Source: Capsicum annuum (taxonomy: Eukaryota > Streptophyta > Magnoliopsida > Solanales > Solanaceae). Taken from it: a DNA stretch of 64,000 nt. Position 1 is the stretch's first letter. Each line of letters starts with the position of its first letter. The DNA lies in contig NC_061114.1 in the NCBI RefSeq assembly GCF_002878395.1, positions 161,390,631-161,454,630 on the forward strand. Direction: 5' to 3'. The position numbers were made by a program, and so were the translations under genes. The notes under the pieces were generated by a model, which saw nothing but the letters and a program-made list of their open reading frames with translations, had not been told where the DNA came from and made no database searches. Below, one piece after another: positions 28,362 to 39,766 of this stretch.

Positions 28362-28928
28362 TCAAACCGTCTGAAAATCGATTTTACCAAATGATTGAAG
28401 GTGTGGGGATGATAATGGATGCATCTGAGGGATGTTGCTCGAGACTGAGCTTCCGCTTTGCCAGACATGGTTTACTGTGGTCCCATTGCCTAGTGTCCCT
28501 ATAGTCGCAAAGATAATCATCTCGTTGTTAGAGTAATCTGCCGATATATTTGAAACCTGAAAGCTGAGATTTTCTCTCTCCATTGATGGATTGTAACTTG
28601 TTATTTGTGTTGGGTAAGCTATCATACTGTCATTTGAATTACGGAAAGCAACTAATGCTTGTGATCCGACCATGCCTTGTCTAGTAGGGTTGATAGCCCA
28701 TGCTACCCACCCCTTAGGATCTTGTTTAGCTCTGTATGCAATTGAAACTTCTGCGCTGGATGAATTGTAGTTCCAGTGTAAGTTTGCTTCTAAAAATGGA
28801 AGTTTTTTGCAAGAGGTGAAAGTTCTATTGGCTGGGAAAATGTGGTTTGAACAGTTTTGAGCAGAGGTAACAAGAAAAAGTGAAGCAAGAATGCAGAACA
28901 ACAGTTTGGATGTTGAGTTTGACGCCAT
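28362..28928 (-). CDS. Secreted DOMON-domain protein, AIR12/CYBDOM-like
   Basis: A 188-codon frame starting MASNSTSKLLFCILASLF, a clear signal peptide cleaved near VTSA-QNC. The DOMON domain follows: conserved Cys in QNC and FTSCKKLP, then EANLHWNYNSSSAEVSIAYR, GWVAWAINPTRQGMVGSQAL and IIFATIGTLGNGTTVNHVWQ, ending MHPLSSPHLQSFGKIDF. In AIR12 and cytochrome b561-DOMON proteins this domain binds haem b in the apoplast and passes electrons at the plasma membrane; the GMVGSQAL methionine and the histidine in MHP fit the haem ligands. The b561 membrane part of CYBDOM proteins is missing, and the frame ends three codons after the DOMON domain. There is also no hydrophobic GPI tail as in AIR12. So it is either a truncated CYBDOM gene or a soluble DOMON protein with an unseen further exon. 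An upstream in-frame ATG at 29075 would hide the signal peptide and was not chosen. Confidence 0.8.
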   Translation of the reverse strand: MASNSTSKLLFCILASLFLVTSAQNCSNHIFPANRTFTSCKKLPFLEANLHWNYNSSSAEVSIAYRAKQDPKGWVAWAINPTRQGMVGSQALVAFRNSNDSMIAYPTQITSYNPSMERENLSFQVSNISADYSNNEMIIFATIGTLGNGTTVNHVWQSGSSVSSNIPQMHPLSSPHLQSFGKIDFQTV

Positions 28929-29136
28929 GGGAACAAAAGGAAAAACAAGCACCATGAAAGATAATAGTTTCCTGTGGAACAGATCCAACACCAAGTGGGT
29001 CCGCACTTTGAGGACCCTATATGAAACAGAAAGGCGTTCTCTTCCGAAAACTAGAGCGGAGTCTGATAATTGCAATTTCTGAGGATGTAGGATGTAACCT
29101 TTTGTGCAAGTTGAGAAATCAGGACGTTGGTAGGTA

Positions 29137-29143
29137 ATTTATA
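29137..29143 (-). promoter_or_regulatory. Possible TATA box of the DOMON gene
   Basis: The minus strand reads GTTATAAATTACC, about 210 bp before the chosen ATG. Spacing would give a 5' leader of roughly 180 bases. No other support. Confidence 0.35.
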
Positions 29144-29657
29144 ACCCTCTAATGTGTACATTTTATGAACGGGTCTAGGGAAATTGAATGTTTCGTATCC
29201 GTTGTTTTGAGAGAATGAGACGTGGGTAGATTTGTTAAGAAAAAGTGTTAAAACTCCAACAGAGGAGAATTAATTAATGTAGTTGACTAATTATGCTTGT
29301 GCTACCTTAGGACCTCTTCAAGTATGTGACGAGCCATCCTACTCATTGCATAAAGGTGGTAGTAATATATAAATTGTGGATTCACATATTAATATATTAT
29401 ATGCAAATGTGCTATCGCTAAATGAGCTTATTTTATAATCTAATAAAGTATTAAAATTTTTAGGCTTAAAATGTAAATATTTATAAGTATGAGGTTTATT
29501 TTGGATAAGTTGAAACCCATTAATCTTTTATATGTATGATGAAAATTTAATGAAAGGTATCTATTCTGAAGAGTCATCTTTGAAGAGTTGTCTTTAAAAG
29601 AGCTGAAGGACTAAACCAGAACACCAGTGTGTTAAGACTTGAAAGATCCAACAATTG
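29144..29657. other. Upstream region of the DOMON gene, no gene seen
   Basis: AT-rich sequence without a coding frame, between the DOMON promoter and the first LTR fragment. A short internal echo, TGAAGAGTCATCTT and TGAAGAGTTGTCTT at 29568-29597, is the only pattern noticed. Confidence 0.5.
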
Positions 29658-29813
29658 TGTAATGACCCTTCAGGTCATTTTTCACATTTTCGTCGTTAGA
29701 GCTTTCTTATAGCTGTCCCTAGTCATTTATGACTTGCTAGAACTGATAGTCAGTTACCGGACAGTTCATTTGGTTTTAGAACTAATTCTCTATTTTGAAG
29801 TCTTCGCGGGTTC
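29658..29813 (+). repeat. First 156 bp of a B-type gypsy LTR, cut by element A
   Basis: TGTAATGACCCTTCAGGTCA at 29658 starts a segment that parallels the start of the minus-strand B-element LTR at 41364 and downwards. Both contain AGTCATTTATGACTTGCT, GTTACCGG, AGTTCATTTG and TTTTGAAGTCTTC in the same order and spacing. It is broken exactly where a new LTR start, TGTAATACCC, begins at 29814. Element A thus inserted into an older B-type LTR in the opposite orientation to the B copy at 40-46 kb. Confidence 0.8.
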
Positions 29814-32546
29814 TGTAATACCCTGAACTTTCTTTAAGTCAAATCTAGTATCCAGAAGAGTTAGCGATGACTTCCTAAATGATTAATATTTAAATTAGAT
29901 AGAATTTCTCCAATTTTGACTTTTTATCATGTGAAAAATTGAATTAGCTTTCCAACAATACCAATTTCATCCAAATTCGGCATCAGAGTAAAAAGTTATG
30001 GACATTTTACAGAGAACTGTCGGAACTGCCCAGAAGCGACGGTCAGGCCGACAGACCGTCGAGCTAGCGACGAACCATCGCCCAAGCTGCCGCGATTAAG
30101 GCAGTGAACCCATCTTCTGGCTAAGTGTGACGGTCAGGACCGACGGACCGTCGAGCTAGCGATGGGCTGTCGCCTAAACCGTCGCAGACGAGGCAGGGAT
30201 TCAGGTTCTGGTCAAGTACGACGATCAGGACCGACGGACCGTTGAGCTAGCGATGGACGTTGCCCAAACCATCGCAGACGAGGCAGAAAGTTCAGGTTCT
30301 GGCCAAGTACGACGTTCAGGACCGATGGACCGTCGACCAAATCGTCGTCACTTTCGATCAACGATTTTAAGCCATTTTTAAAAGGGTATTTGAGCCTTTT
30401 TCCACCCGTTTTAACCCCTAATTAAACCAGACTAGAGCTCATAACTTCATTATTCATTTATAACATCAAATTAGGGTTTCTCTCAAAGATCAATCCCCAA
30501 GAACAAGAAACCCTAGGTGTTTAATTTCAAGTCAAGAATTCAAGGTTTCCTCCACCAATCTTCAGGAAAGCATCCACCCAGGTATGTCAAGTGTTGATTC
30601 ATGGGTTCCTTTCACCCATGAAGCTCAAGAAACCCTATTTGAAATATAAACTTTGAATTCCATGGTATGAATTGAATTATATCCATGTTTATGTTTTTGT
30701 TTGATTTCCAAGTTGAAGTCTTTAATGACTATCATGAGAATATGTCAGTATGTGGTTGAAATTCTTACATTGGAAGTGTAAAATGTTGCCATGGAGTATT
30801 ATTTCAATATCCATGCCTAAGCCTAAAGATATCCATGCAAGGTGTTTGATAAAATGCCTAAGAGAATAGGAATAATGCCCTATGACTCATTTATGACCGA
30901 AATTGATAAACCAATGTTTCTCTCTTATGTTTGATATGACTCCTACGTTATTGTTATGCTTTGTAATGGATTGACGTAATGCTTATGAGATTAGGCTTAT
31001 GAAATTATGATATGTTTACATGTATTCCTATTAATGTGTAAGCTTATAGCATGCGAATACTTCATGAAAATCCCTAATGATTGTACTATGAATTATTAAC
31101 TATGGTCATGTGTCAAGAAGTATCATGTCTTGTCAGTTTCATGCTATCGAGTTCTGGGATACTTGTATCTGGCAATTTAGTTGTATGCCTAGAGCCAGTG
31201 TTAGTTTCATGATAATCTCAATTATGCCATGATCAGTAGTATTCTCAGTCAGTTTCAGAACTCAGTAGAATTCAGTCATTCACGTAACTCAGGAAAACTC
31301 AGTAATCTCAATAATCTCAGTCAATTATCAGATCTCAGTAATATTCCATCAGTCAACGGAACTAAATAAATGTAGTCCAGTTCAGTTCAGTTAATCATGT
31401 TTAGTGTCTATTCAGATGGGAGTAGGATTCAGCACCGAGTGAGTCCAAGGATGGGAACTTACTTGTTATAAGAGGGTGTGATTCTTAGAAACAATCCTTG
31501 CGCTCCAAAACTACGCAGCCAGTGTAGGTTGAGACATCAAACCTGCTAGATGAGGGTAGATGGGGTGGCTTAACCTGTTATATAAGAGTCCCACCATTCT
31601 CCTTAGAGTACCTGTTAGATGAGGGATTACTCACAGCTTGTCCTTACTAGTGGCGCGATATTGACACCCTTCTAATTGGGGTTACAGATTGGACCCCAAC
31701 TCAGCTATAATGTCTTATTAGGGGCATGTCAGTTAAATGACTATTTTCCACAGTTACAGTCTCAGCCTCAGTAATAGAACTCAGATAGTTCTACAAAATT
31801 CAGAAGTGTCACATACAGTCACCCAATTCAGTACGGAACTCAACTAGTTCCATCAGAAAAAGAACTATCAGACACAGTCATTCAGATAATAGTATATCCG
31901 TTATACGAAAACTTATGTTATTAGTATTCAGATTTAGTGATGTCATGATCTCAGTTACTATTCACGTATTCATGCATGTATTCTCATGTTCATGTTACTC
32001 AGTCAGTCAATATTGTTCATGCATATAAACCCTTGCATTCAGCCTAACTCACTTGCATACCAGTATATTCAATCGTACTGACGCATTTATGCTATGATGT
32101 TTTATACCATAGGTTCAGAAGCACGAGCTCCAGAGCATCAGTAGCATTCCAGTTTTAGCAGTCAGACTAGCAGTGAGTCCTCATCATTCAAGGATGTTAT
32201 TATTTGATTATTTCATTCTTTCAGTACTTAGTTTATTTCAGTAGATGGGGTTAGTTGGGGACATATGCTATCAACTCCTTATTTAGTTAGTTTTAGAGGC
32301 TTCCAGACTATAACATATTCAGACAGTTATCTCAGTCGTTTTGGTATTGATATATTATATTTTTCAGATGTATATTTTATCATATATTTGAACCTTATGG
32401 CCTTTTAGCCTTTTAGCCTTTTATTCAGCATTTATACAGTATATTACGTAGTGCTCAGGTACAGATATCAGTCATGGGATAGCTTATAGTCCTTCGGGGT
32501 TATAAGAACCGTGTGGCATTCTGGATACCAGATTCGGGGTGTTACA
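29814..32546 (+). repeat. 5' LTR of gypsy element A
   Basis: It starts TGTAATACCC and ends GGTGTTACA at 32546, four bases before the primer site, so about 2733 bp. It carries 91-bp GC-rich repeats near its start and many CAGT-rich strings (TTCAGT, CTCAGT) at 31190-31400 and 31740-31990. No partner LTR is in the window, so the left boundary rests on the TG start and on the break in the B-type LTR. Confidence 0.75.
30038..30345 (+). repeat. 91-bp GC-rich tandem repeats in LTR A
   Basis: Copies start at 30038, 30129, 30220 and 30311, exactly 91 bp apart, the last partial. Each has GACGGTCAGGACCGACGGAC or a variant, so each unit also holds small inverted repeats (GACGGTC/GACCGTC). The units contain many CG and CNG sites in an otherwise AT-rich region. 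Confidence 0.92.
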
Positions 32547-32549
32547 AAC

Positions 32550-32562
32550 TTGGTATCAGAGC
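32550..32562 (+). other. Primer binding site, initiator tRNA-Met
   Basis: TTGGTATCAGAGC, the standard plant site, lies just after the LTR end at 32546. Confidence 0.93.
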
Positions 32563-32772
32563 CTAAGGTTCAATAGTGTCCTAGGAAGTCTGAAAGTCAC
32601 ATCTAGTAGAGTCTTGTGCATGGGTGTGTTGCGCGCCACCCTTATGGACAGGAGGCTATGAGATATATTAGAAACAGTTTCCCTTCTTTCAACATTCATG
32701 TTGTGCCAGTGAGCATGAGCTCAAATTTAACTCTCAGTCTAAATTCATTTCTCCCTTTTTATTTACAGAACA

Positions 32773-33790
32773 TGCCTCCCAAAAGAAGAAACAGAAATCA
32801 GTCAGCCCCTCAACCCGTCCAAGCAGATCCCTTGGATGAACATGTCTCTCATGCAGATTCAGAGCAACATTCACTACTCTTGCTAACTCAGTTGCTGCTC
32901 AGAATGAATGAACAACTGCTATTCTGGCCAACCCAATGGCCAATTCAACTGCAGCCAGGATTTGGGACTTCACTCAAATGAATCCTCTATTTTTTTCGGG
33001 TCTAAGTCAGACGAGGACCCTCAGGAATTCCTTGATTAGGTTCAGAAGGTTATAGATATCATGGGAGTTACTTCTAGTGAGATTGCTAAGATAGCTGTAT
33101 ATTAGTTGCAGGATATGGCTCACACATGGTTCAAATAGTGAAAGCCCGAGAGGGGTATAGATGTAGGACCCATAGAGTGGGAGGAATTTGTCATTGCTTT
33201 TCTAGATAGATTCTTTCCCCTAGAGCTGAGGAAAGCTAAGGTGTTAGAATTTATCAACCTTAGACAGGGCAACATGATAGCGAAAGAGTATTCTCTTTAG
33301 TTTACTCAATTAGCTAGATATGCTCCTCATGTAGTGACAGACAGCAGGGCAAAGATGAGTAAGTTTGTTTCTGGGGTGAATAATAGTGTGGTCAATGAGT
33401 GCAGATCTACAATGCTGATTAGTGAGATGGACATAGCCAAGCTTATGATACATGCTCAACAGATAGAAGAGCAGAAGATTTAGATGAAAGAGAAGCAGAA
33501 TAAGAGAGCAAGGACAGGTAGTTTTAACTTTGCTCAGCCTAAGTCAGAGGGTGAAAGTCGTTCTCAGTTCCGCCCAAAGTCATTCGTTCTAGATCCTTCC
33601 TTAGCCAGTGATCCAGTGTCGAAATTCAAAGATGGCAACAGAGATAGGGCGCCAGGCTCTAAGTCCCAAGGCAGTGTTAGCAGTGCCCGAACCTATCCTC
33701 TTTGTCAGACATGTGGCAAACACCATCAGGGTACTTGCAAAGATGGCAGTGATGTTTTCTTTAGATGTGGCAAGCTAGGCCACTAAGTTA
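32773..33790 (+). pseudogene. Gypsy A gag, broken
   Basis: It starts MPPKRRNRNQSAPQPVQ, the usual chromovirus gag start. A frameshift near 32865 leads to DPQEFLDxVQKVIDIMGVTS and later [17 protein letters not shown], the gag core. Several TAG stops replace tryptophan or glutamine codons. The zinc-knuckle area at 33700-33785 reads CQTCGKHHQGTCKDGSDVFF and then RCGKLGH; it has an extra Cys-rich copy and lacks the final Cys because a stop follows GH. Confidence 0.85.
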
Positions 33791-33954
33791 GAGATTTTCC
33801 CCAGCCAGGTCCTCAGGGTCAGTGTAATTGCCCTCCAACTCAGTCCGATCGTCCGAATCAGCAGGGTGCCTCTTCTAGTGCTACCAGTGGGCAACACCCA
33901 AACAGACTCTATGTTCTTCAGTTCTGAAAGGATCACTAAAATTCTCTCGATGTG

Positions 33955-36905
33955 GTTACTGGTACGTTATAGATCTTTCATGTACATTTTTACGCTTTGC
34001 TAGATCTAAGAGCTTTTTTATCTTTTGTTACTCCTTATATAGCGGTTGATTTTGGAGTTAGTATTAAAATTCTAGCAGAGCCCTTCTCAGTATCTACCCA
34101 GTGGGTAAACCTATCGTATCTCGATGGGTATACAAGAACTTTCCGGTTATGGTATCTCAGAAAGTTACTTCAGCAAACTTAGTCAAATTAGAGATGACTG
34201 ATTTCGTTGTCATTCTCGGTATGGATTGGTTTTATTCCTGCTATGCCACAGTAGACTGCAGAAATAGAGTTGTCCAATTTCAGTTTTTGAATGAACCTGT
34301 CCTAGAGTGGAGGGGTAGCATTTCAGCTTTTAAGGGTCAGCTTATTTCTTACCTTCGGGCACGAAAAATAATATCTAAGGGATGTGTCTATCATCTTGTT
34401 TGAGTTAAGGACACTAGTTCTGAAACTCCCAGTCTTGAATCAGTCCCAGTAGTGAATAAATATTTAGATGTCTTTCCCGAAGATCTTTCAGGAATTCCTC
34501 CCAAAAGGGAAATAGACTTTGGTATAGACCTTCTTCTAGATACTCAGCCCATATCTATTCTGCTATATAGAATGGAACCAGAAGAACTTAGATAATTGAA
34601 AGATCAGTTGAAGGATCTCCTAGATAAGGATTTCACCAGACCTAGTGTATCCTTGTAGATCGAACTAGTCTTATTCATGTGCAAGAAAGATGATTCTATC
34701 AGAATATGTATAGACTACCGTCAGCTCAATAAATTCACCATCAAGAACAAGTATCCACTTTCCAGAATCGATGACTTATTTGATCAACTTCAGGGTGCCA
34801 ACTATTTTTCTAAGATAGACCTCAGATCTGGCTATCATCAGCTCAGGGTCAGAGAATGTGATATTCCAAAAATAGCTTTTCGTACTCGGTATGGTAACTT
34901 CGAATTCTTAGTTATGTCCTTTGGTCTTACCAATGCCCCAGCAGCCTTCATGGACTTAATGAACCATGTGTTCAAGCAGTACTTGGACATGTTCGTCATA
35001 GTCTTCATAGATGACATTCTTGTCTCTTCCCGCAATGAGCATGATCATGCAAACCATCTCAGAATAGTATTACAGACTCTCAGAAATCATTAGTTGTTCG
35101 CCAAATTCAGTAAGTGAGAATTTTGGCTAAGGTCAGTAGCATTTCTTTGTCATATTGTCTCTGGTGATGTCATTAGAGTTGATCCTCAAAACACCGAAGC
35201 AGTGAGAAACTAGCCTAGACCCATCTCTCCATTAGATATCAGGAGTTTCTTGGGTTTGGCTGGCTATTACCGTTGGTTTGTTGAAAGATTTTCGTCTATT
35301 GCATCCCCTATGTCCAGATTAACTCAGAAGAAGGTTCAGTTTCAGTGGTCAGATCCTTGTGAGAAGAGTTTCAAGATTTGAAGACTCGACTCACCTCCGC
35401 ACTAGTTTTAGCTCTTCCAGACGATTCAGATAGATTCATAGTGTACTGTGATGCATCCAGAGTAGGTTTGTGTTGTGTCCTCATGCATCATGGTAAGGTC
35501 ATAGCCTACGCCTCCAGACAGCTTAAAACCCATGAGAAGAATTATCCAACTCATGATCTTGAGTTAGAAGCCGTAGTTTTTTCCTTAAATATTTTGAGGC
35601 ATTACTTGTATGGTGTTCATGTAGATATATTCACAGATCACAAGAGCCTTCAGTACGTATTCTCTCAGAAAGATCTTAACCTCCGTCAGAGAAGGTGGTT
35701 AGAGCTTTTGAAAGATTACGACATGGGTGCCTTTTATCATCCAAGCAAGGCCAATGTAATGGCTGACGCTCTTAGTAGACTATCTATGGGTAGTGTTGCT
35801 CATGTTGAGGATAGTAAGAATAAGTTAGCTCAGGAAGTCCATCAACTTACCCGACTAGGTGTCCGCTTAGTCGATTCAACAGAAGGTAGTATATGGGTAC
35901 AGAGTAGTTCCGAATTATCTCTAGTATCCAAGGTAAAAGAAAATCAAGATAGAGATCCCAGTCTTATTAAGTTGAAAGAGTCGATCAGAGATCAAAAGGT
36001 AGAGGTTTTCTCCTAAGAGGGAGATGTTGTTCTCCGTTGTCCGGGTCGTCTGTGTGTTCCAGGTGTAGATGACTTGAGGCAACGAATTATTGCAAAAATA
36101 CATGGTGTGTGCTACTCTATTCATCCAGGGGCCACTAAGATGTACCACAATTTGCGGGAGATTTATTGGTGGAGTGGGATAAATAGAAATATAATAGAGT
36201 CCGTGGCTAAATGCTCTACATGTCAGCAGGTTAAGATAGAGCATCAGAAGCCTAGTAGGTCCATGCAGGAGTTCAGTATTCCTACTTGGAAGTGGGAAGA
36301 AGAGAACATGGACTTTGCGATGGGTTTGCCTCGTACTCGTCATCAACATGATTCAGTTTGGGTCATTGTAGATAGGATGACCAAATCAGCTCATTTCCAT
36401 CTATTACATACCTCTTATTCAGCTGAGGATTACGCTAAACTTTATATCAGGGAGTTGGTCAGATTGCAAGGTGTTCCGTTGTCTATTATTCAAGATAGAG
36501 GTACCCAGTTCACCTTTCACCTTTGGAAAGCATTCTAAAAGGGTCTTGGTACCCAAGTTCAACTCAGTACAACCTTTCATCCTCAAACAGATGGTCAAGC
36601 AGAACGAACCATTCAGACCTTGGAAGATATACTAAGGGCGTGTGCAATTGATTTCAAGGGGATTTGGGATGACCACTTGCGTTTGATTGAGTTTGTATAT
36701 AACAACAGTTATCATTCTAGTATTCGGATGGCTCTATTTGAAGCTCTCTACGGTAAGAGGTGCAGATCTCTAATCAGTTGGTTCGAAGTGGGTGAGGCCA
36801 TAGTAGTAGGGCCTGACTTGGTATTCGACACCTTAGAGAAAGTTTAGTTGATCAGAGAAAGGGCTTCTCAGAGCCGACAAAAGTCTTATGCAGATGTGCG
36901 CAGAA
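33955..36905 (+). pseudogene. Gypsy A pol: protease, RT, RNase H, integrase, broken
   Basis: Protease: ALLDLRAFLSFVTPYIA at about 33990-34040; the catalytic Asp stays but the usual D-P/T/S-G-A has become DLRA. Then LVKLEMTDFVVILGMDWF. Reverse transcriptase at 34677-35093 with [32 protein letters not shown] and the catalytic FIDDILV intact. RNase H at 35430-35800: [45 protein letters not shown], then NVMADALSR. Integrase at 36074-36850: zinc site HPGATKMY...CSTCQQ, then MDFAMGLPR, VDRMTKSAHF, IQDRGTQF, and HPQTDGQAERTIQTLE with the last glutamate. Stops occur at least at 34404, 35093, 36015, 36538 and 36846. No chromodomain is left. Confidence 0.9.
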
Positions 36906-36920
36906 AGGATCTCGACAGTA

Positions 36921-38224
36921 GCTTGCATTTTTTCGACAGTACCTTGGATACAATCTTCTAAAAGCTACCTATCAAACTAATACGTATGTGGTCCTCGTAA
37001 CTTCTTCGGCTCGCTGCTCGAAACTTTTTCCAAATTGGCATGTCTAATGAAAATTGTGTAGTAGCTTCATCAAGTTTGTTCTAATCATATTCTAGCATTT
37101 TCGTTTAATCCAGCATGAAATTTTCTGACCTGATATTCTTATCACTTGTGTACTGATGAATGAATCCTAAAACTTCATCTTCATCAAATCCCCTTTGCAA
37201 CCACCCATTCTCTCTGGAAAGTTGTTAACCAAAAGGCATATGACTTATATTGTTCTGTCTTTGAGTAAAAATTTTCAAAAAAACTTAGGAATTCACCACG
37301 GATAGTTTGTGTGTGCTGAACTACTTCCCTATTCACTAGAAGCAGTGTTCAAGAATGCGCTCGCATCGTCATATAATGCGATAATGCGCGCTCCTCTCAC
37401 TGCGTGTGGCTGATGCGAGCATTATGTTGTTTTTATTTTTAGGGTCAATTTTAAATTAAAAAAAGAGTGACTTGGTGTTGATTTTATATTTAGGATCAAT
37501 TTTAAGTTAAAAAGAATAACTACTGCACTGTTGCAATTTTCTAAGATTAACTTTGAAGCCCACTGCTGCGACTTCAGTTTCTTCTTCACTGTGTGACTAC
37601 TACTATTGCGCCTTCTTCTTCTTCACTGGTTCACTTCAATGATGGTCTTGCATCGCTTCACTCTTCGCGTGATGCAAAGCCTTGTCACTTTTTGCCGCAT
37701 CACACTTCCCTGAACTTGGATCAGAAGTTGTTAATATGGTTAAAATGCCTATGTGCATGGAAACAACTAGTGTTTTTATCTCCATTCTTGAACCAAGTAC
37801 ATTTGAATTTTGTCTCTATGAAATCTCTTCTGCTTTGAAATTTTCTTGTCACAACCCAAATCTGCCACCTAGTTTGACAAAATATAAATATGGAAACGAA
37901 GACACTATCCAATATAAAGTATAGCCCATAATACCCAAATAAAAGACTAGGTCAGTGTTTCGGTATACGTGATGCGGAAAAAGTGACAAGGCTCCTCATC
38001 ACTCATTAAGTGATGCCACTGCATCATTGATGTGAAGCATGATTTAAAAGAAAAACGACCTAATAAAGCATCCAAAACAATAAATCATAAGTGAAAAGAC
38101 CACAAGAACTATATAATTAACAATAAAAATAATATATATATAAGCATAACTATAAATGAAACACCGAAATCAATGATTTAAGCATTGAAAGACAATAGCA
38201 AATAAAGGAGTTCAACAAATTAGC
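36921..38224. other. Unassigned stretch with a foldback element
   Basis: No gene was recognised. It contains an inverted pair AATGCGCTCGCATC (37354-37367) and GATGCGAGCATT (37412-37423), a larger foldback (37630-38037) and AT-rich DNA at 38040-38224. The part at 36921-37350 may be old host or transposon sequence on the minus strand; I could not place it. Confidence 0.45.
37630..38037. mobile_element. Foldback (long inverted repeat) element
   Basis: The left arm 37630-37703 and the right arm 37969-38037 are inverted copies of about 70 bp. The innermost parts are almost perfect: AGCCTTGTCACTTTTT, then GCCGCATCAC on the left and CCGCATCAC on the right. The outer parts (TTCAATGATG, GCATC, TTCAC) are diverged. 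The loop of about 265 bp has no coding sequence; at 37844-37870 it holds CTTGTCACAACCCAAATC, which resembles the end of a gypsy LTR. Its RNA would form a hairpin. It is most likely a MITE-like or foldback transposon. Confidence 0.6.
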
Positions 38225-38238
38225 AAACCAAACCAGGA
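38225..38238. repeat. Target site duplication, left copy (LINE 2)
   Basis: AAACCAAACCAGGA, identical to 39715-39728. Confidence 0.92.
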
Positions 38239-39714
38239 AAAACAACACAACAACGACATACCCAGTGTATTCCCACATAGTGAGGTCTGGGGATAGTACA
38301 GTGTACGCAGACCATACCACTACCTCAGATGAAGTAGAGATGTTGTTTCTGATAGGCCCTCCGCTTAGGAACGATAGTAGTATAACAAACACATAACATA
38401 AATGCATATAAACTAGTACAATCTACAATATAATCTAATACCACTAGCTAGAAGATAATGCTACAACCACAAGATAATACTAAAAACTATCTATCCAAAA
38501 TCATAGACATCACTCAATGCCACGAACAAGAAACTTCAGACACAAATAAAAAATGCTCCCCTATTGTTACTGACGCACTCTCACCCTCCAACCCCCTACC
38601 CTAATCCATATTTTCCACACCTTCCTATCAAGAGTTATGTCTTTTGTAAGCTAGAATTGCTCCATATCATGCATAATAACCTCCCTCTAATATTTCTTCG
38701 GCCTACCTCTACCCTGCCTAAAACCATCCATAGCCAGTGTCTCACACCTGTACACTGGAGTATCAGATCCCCTCCTCATCACACGCCCGAAACTACGTAA
38801 ACTTCTTATATTTTGTCCTCCACTGAGGCCACTTCCAGCTTCTCCCAAATAATCTCATTCCTTACCCTATCTTTCTTGGTATGGACACACATCCATCGTA
38901 ATATCCTCATCCTCGCCACCTTCAACTTTTGGATGTGGGAGTTCTTAACTAGCCAACACTTCGCTCCATACAACATAACCTGCCGGACTGCCACTTTGTA
39001 GAACGTTCCTTTAAGGTTTGGGGTCACCTTATTATCACATAAAATTCCCAAAGCAAGCTTCCATTTCAATCACCCTGCCCCAATACAATACGTGACATCC
39101 TCGTTTAGCTCACCATTTCCCTGAATCATAGACCCCAGATACTTGAAACTCTCCCTCTTCTGAATGGCCTTAGAGTGCAGCTTCACAATCATGTCAGCCT
39201 TTTGCGACACATCACTAAACTTACACTCTAAGTAATCCGCCTTGGTCCTGCTTAACCGAAATCCTTCAGACTCAAGGGTCTGTCTCCAAATCTCCAACTT
39301 ATCATTAACTCATCCCCGAGTCTCTTCAATCAGTACCACATCATTAGCAATAACATACACCAAGGCACCTCTCCTTGAATATGTCTCATCAAAATATCCA
39401 TCACCAAGGAAAATAAAAAAGGGCTAAGAGTTGATCCCTGATACAACCCTATCAAAATTAAAAAGTTCTCCGAATCTCCACCTGCCGTCCTCACCCGAGT
39501 CTTCACATCATCATACATGTCTTGAATTGACCTAATGTATGCCACATACACCCCTTTAGCCTCCAAGAACCTCCATAGAATCTCCTTGGGAACTCTGTCA
39601 TATGCCTTCTCAAGATCAATAAACACCATGTCCAAGTCCTTTTTTCTATTCTAAAACTGCTCCACTAATCTCCTCATAAGGTGAATGGCCTCAGCAGTCA
39701 AGATACTTGGCATG
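38239..39714 (-). mobile_element. RTE-type LINE, 5' truncated, copy 2
   Basis: Minus-strand element of 1476 bp with the (GTT)n-type tail (AACAACACAACAACGACATA at 38240) and the same coding remnant as copy 1. It has [17 protein letters not shown] at about 39590-39635, [20 protein letters not shown], then a one-base loss that destroys the catalytic FADD (about 39340). Also seen are [12 protein letters not shown] at 39200 and [19 protein letters not shown] at 38860. A perfect 14-bp target duplication flanks it. The truncated 5' end lies just upstream of the conserved LRRLVEQF region, as in the other copies. Confidence 0.93.
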
Positions 39715-39728
39715 AAACCAAACCAGGA
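39715..39728. repeat. Target site duplication, right copy (LINE 2)
   Basis: AAACCAAACCAGGA, partner of 38225-38238. Confidence 0.92.
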
Positions 39729-39766
39729 GGAATAAGAAAAAAAATCTAAATTAATAATGTTTCAAT

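Larger units (their letters stand above)
29814..36920 (+). mobile_element. Ty3/gypsy chromovirus-like element A, 3' truncated
   Basis: It has one 2.7-kb LTR, an initiator-Met primer site, gag, protease, reverse transcriptase, RNase H and most of integrase, in gypsy order on the plus strand. The sequence stops resembling an element at about 36920, so the integrase tail, polypurine tract and right LTR are gone. Stops and frameshifts interrupt all genes. It can only move, if at all, with help; it lacks a right LTR, so probably not even then. Confidence 0.9.

Noticed and set aside
28891..29082. Plus-strand frame opposite the DOMON gene start
   Set aside because: Antisense shadow of the signal-peptide region; no known motif.
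35921..36349. 142-codon minus-strand frame in element A
   Set aside because: Antisense to the integrase coding region, whose zinc site and catalytic motifs are clear on the plus strand.
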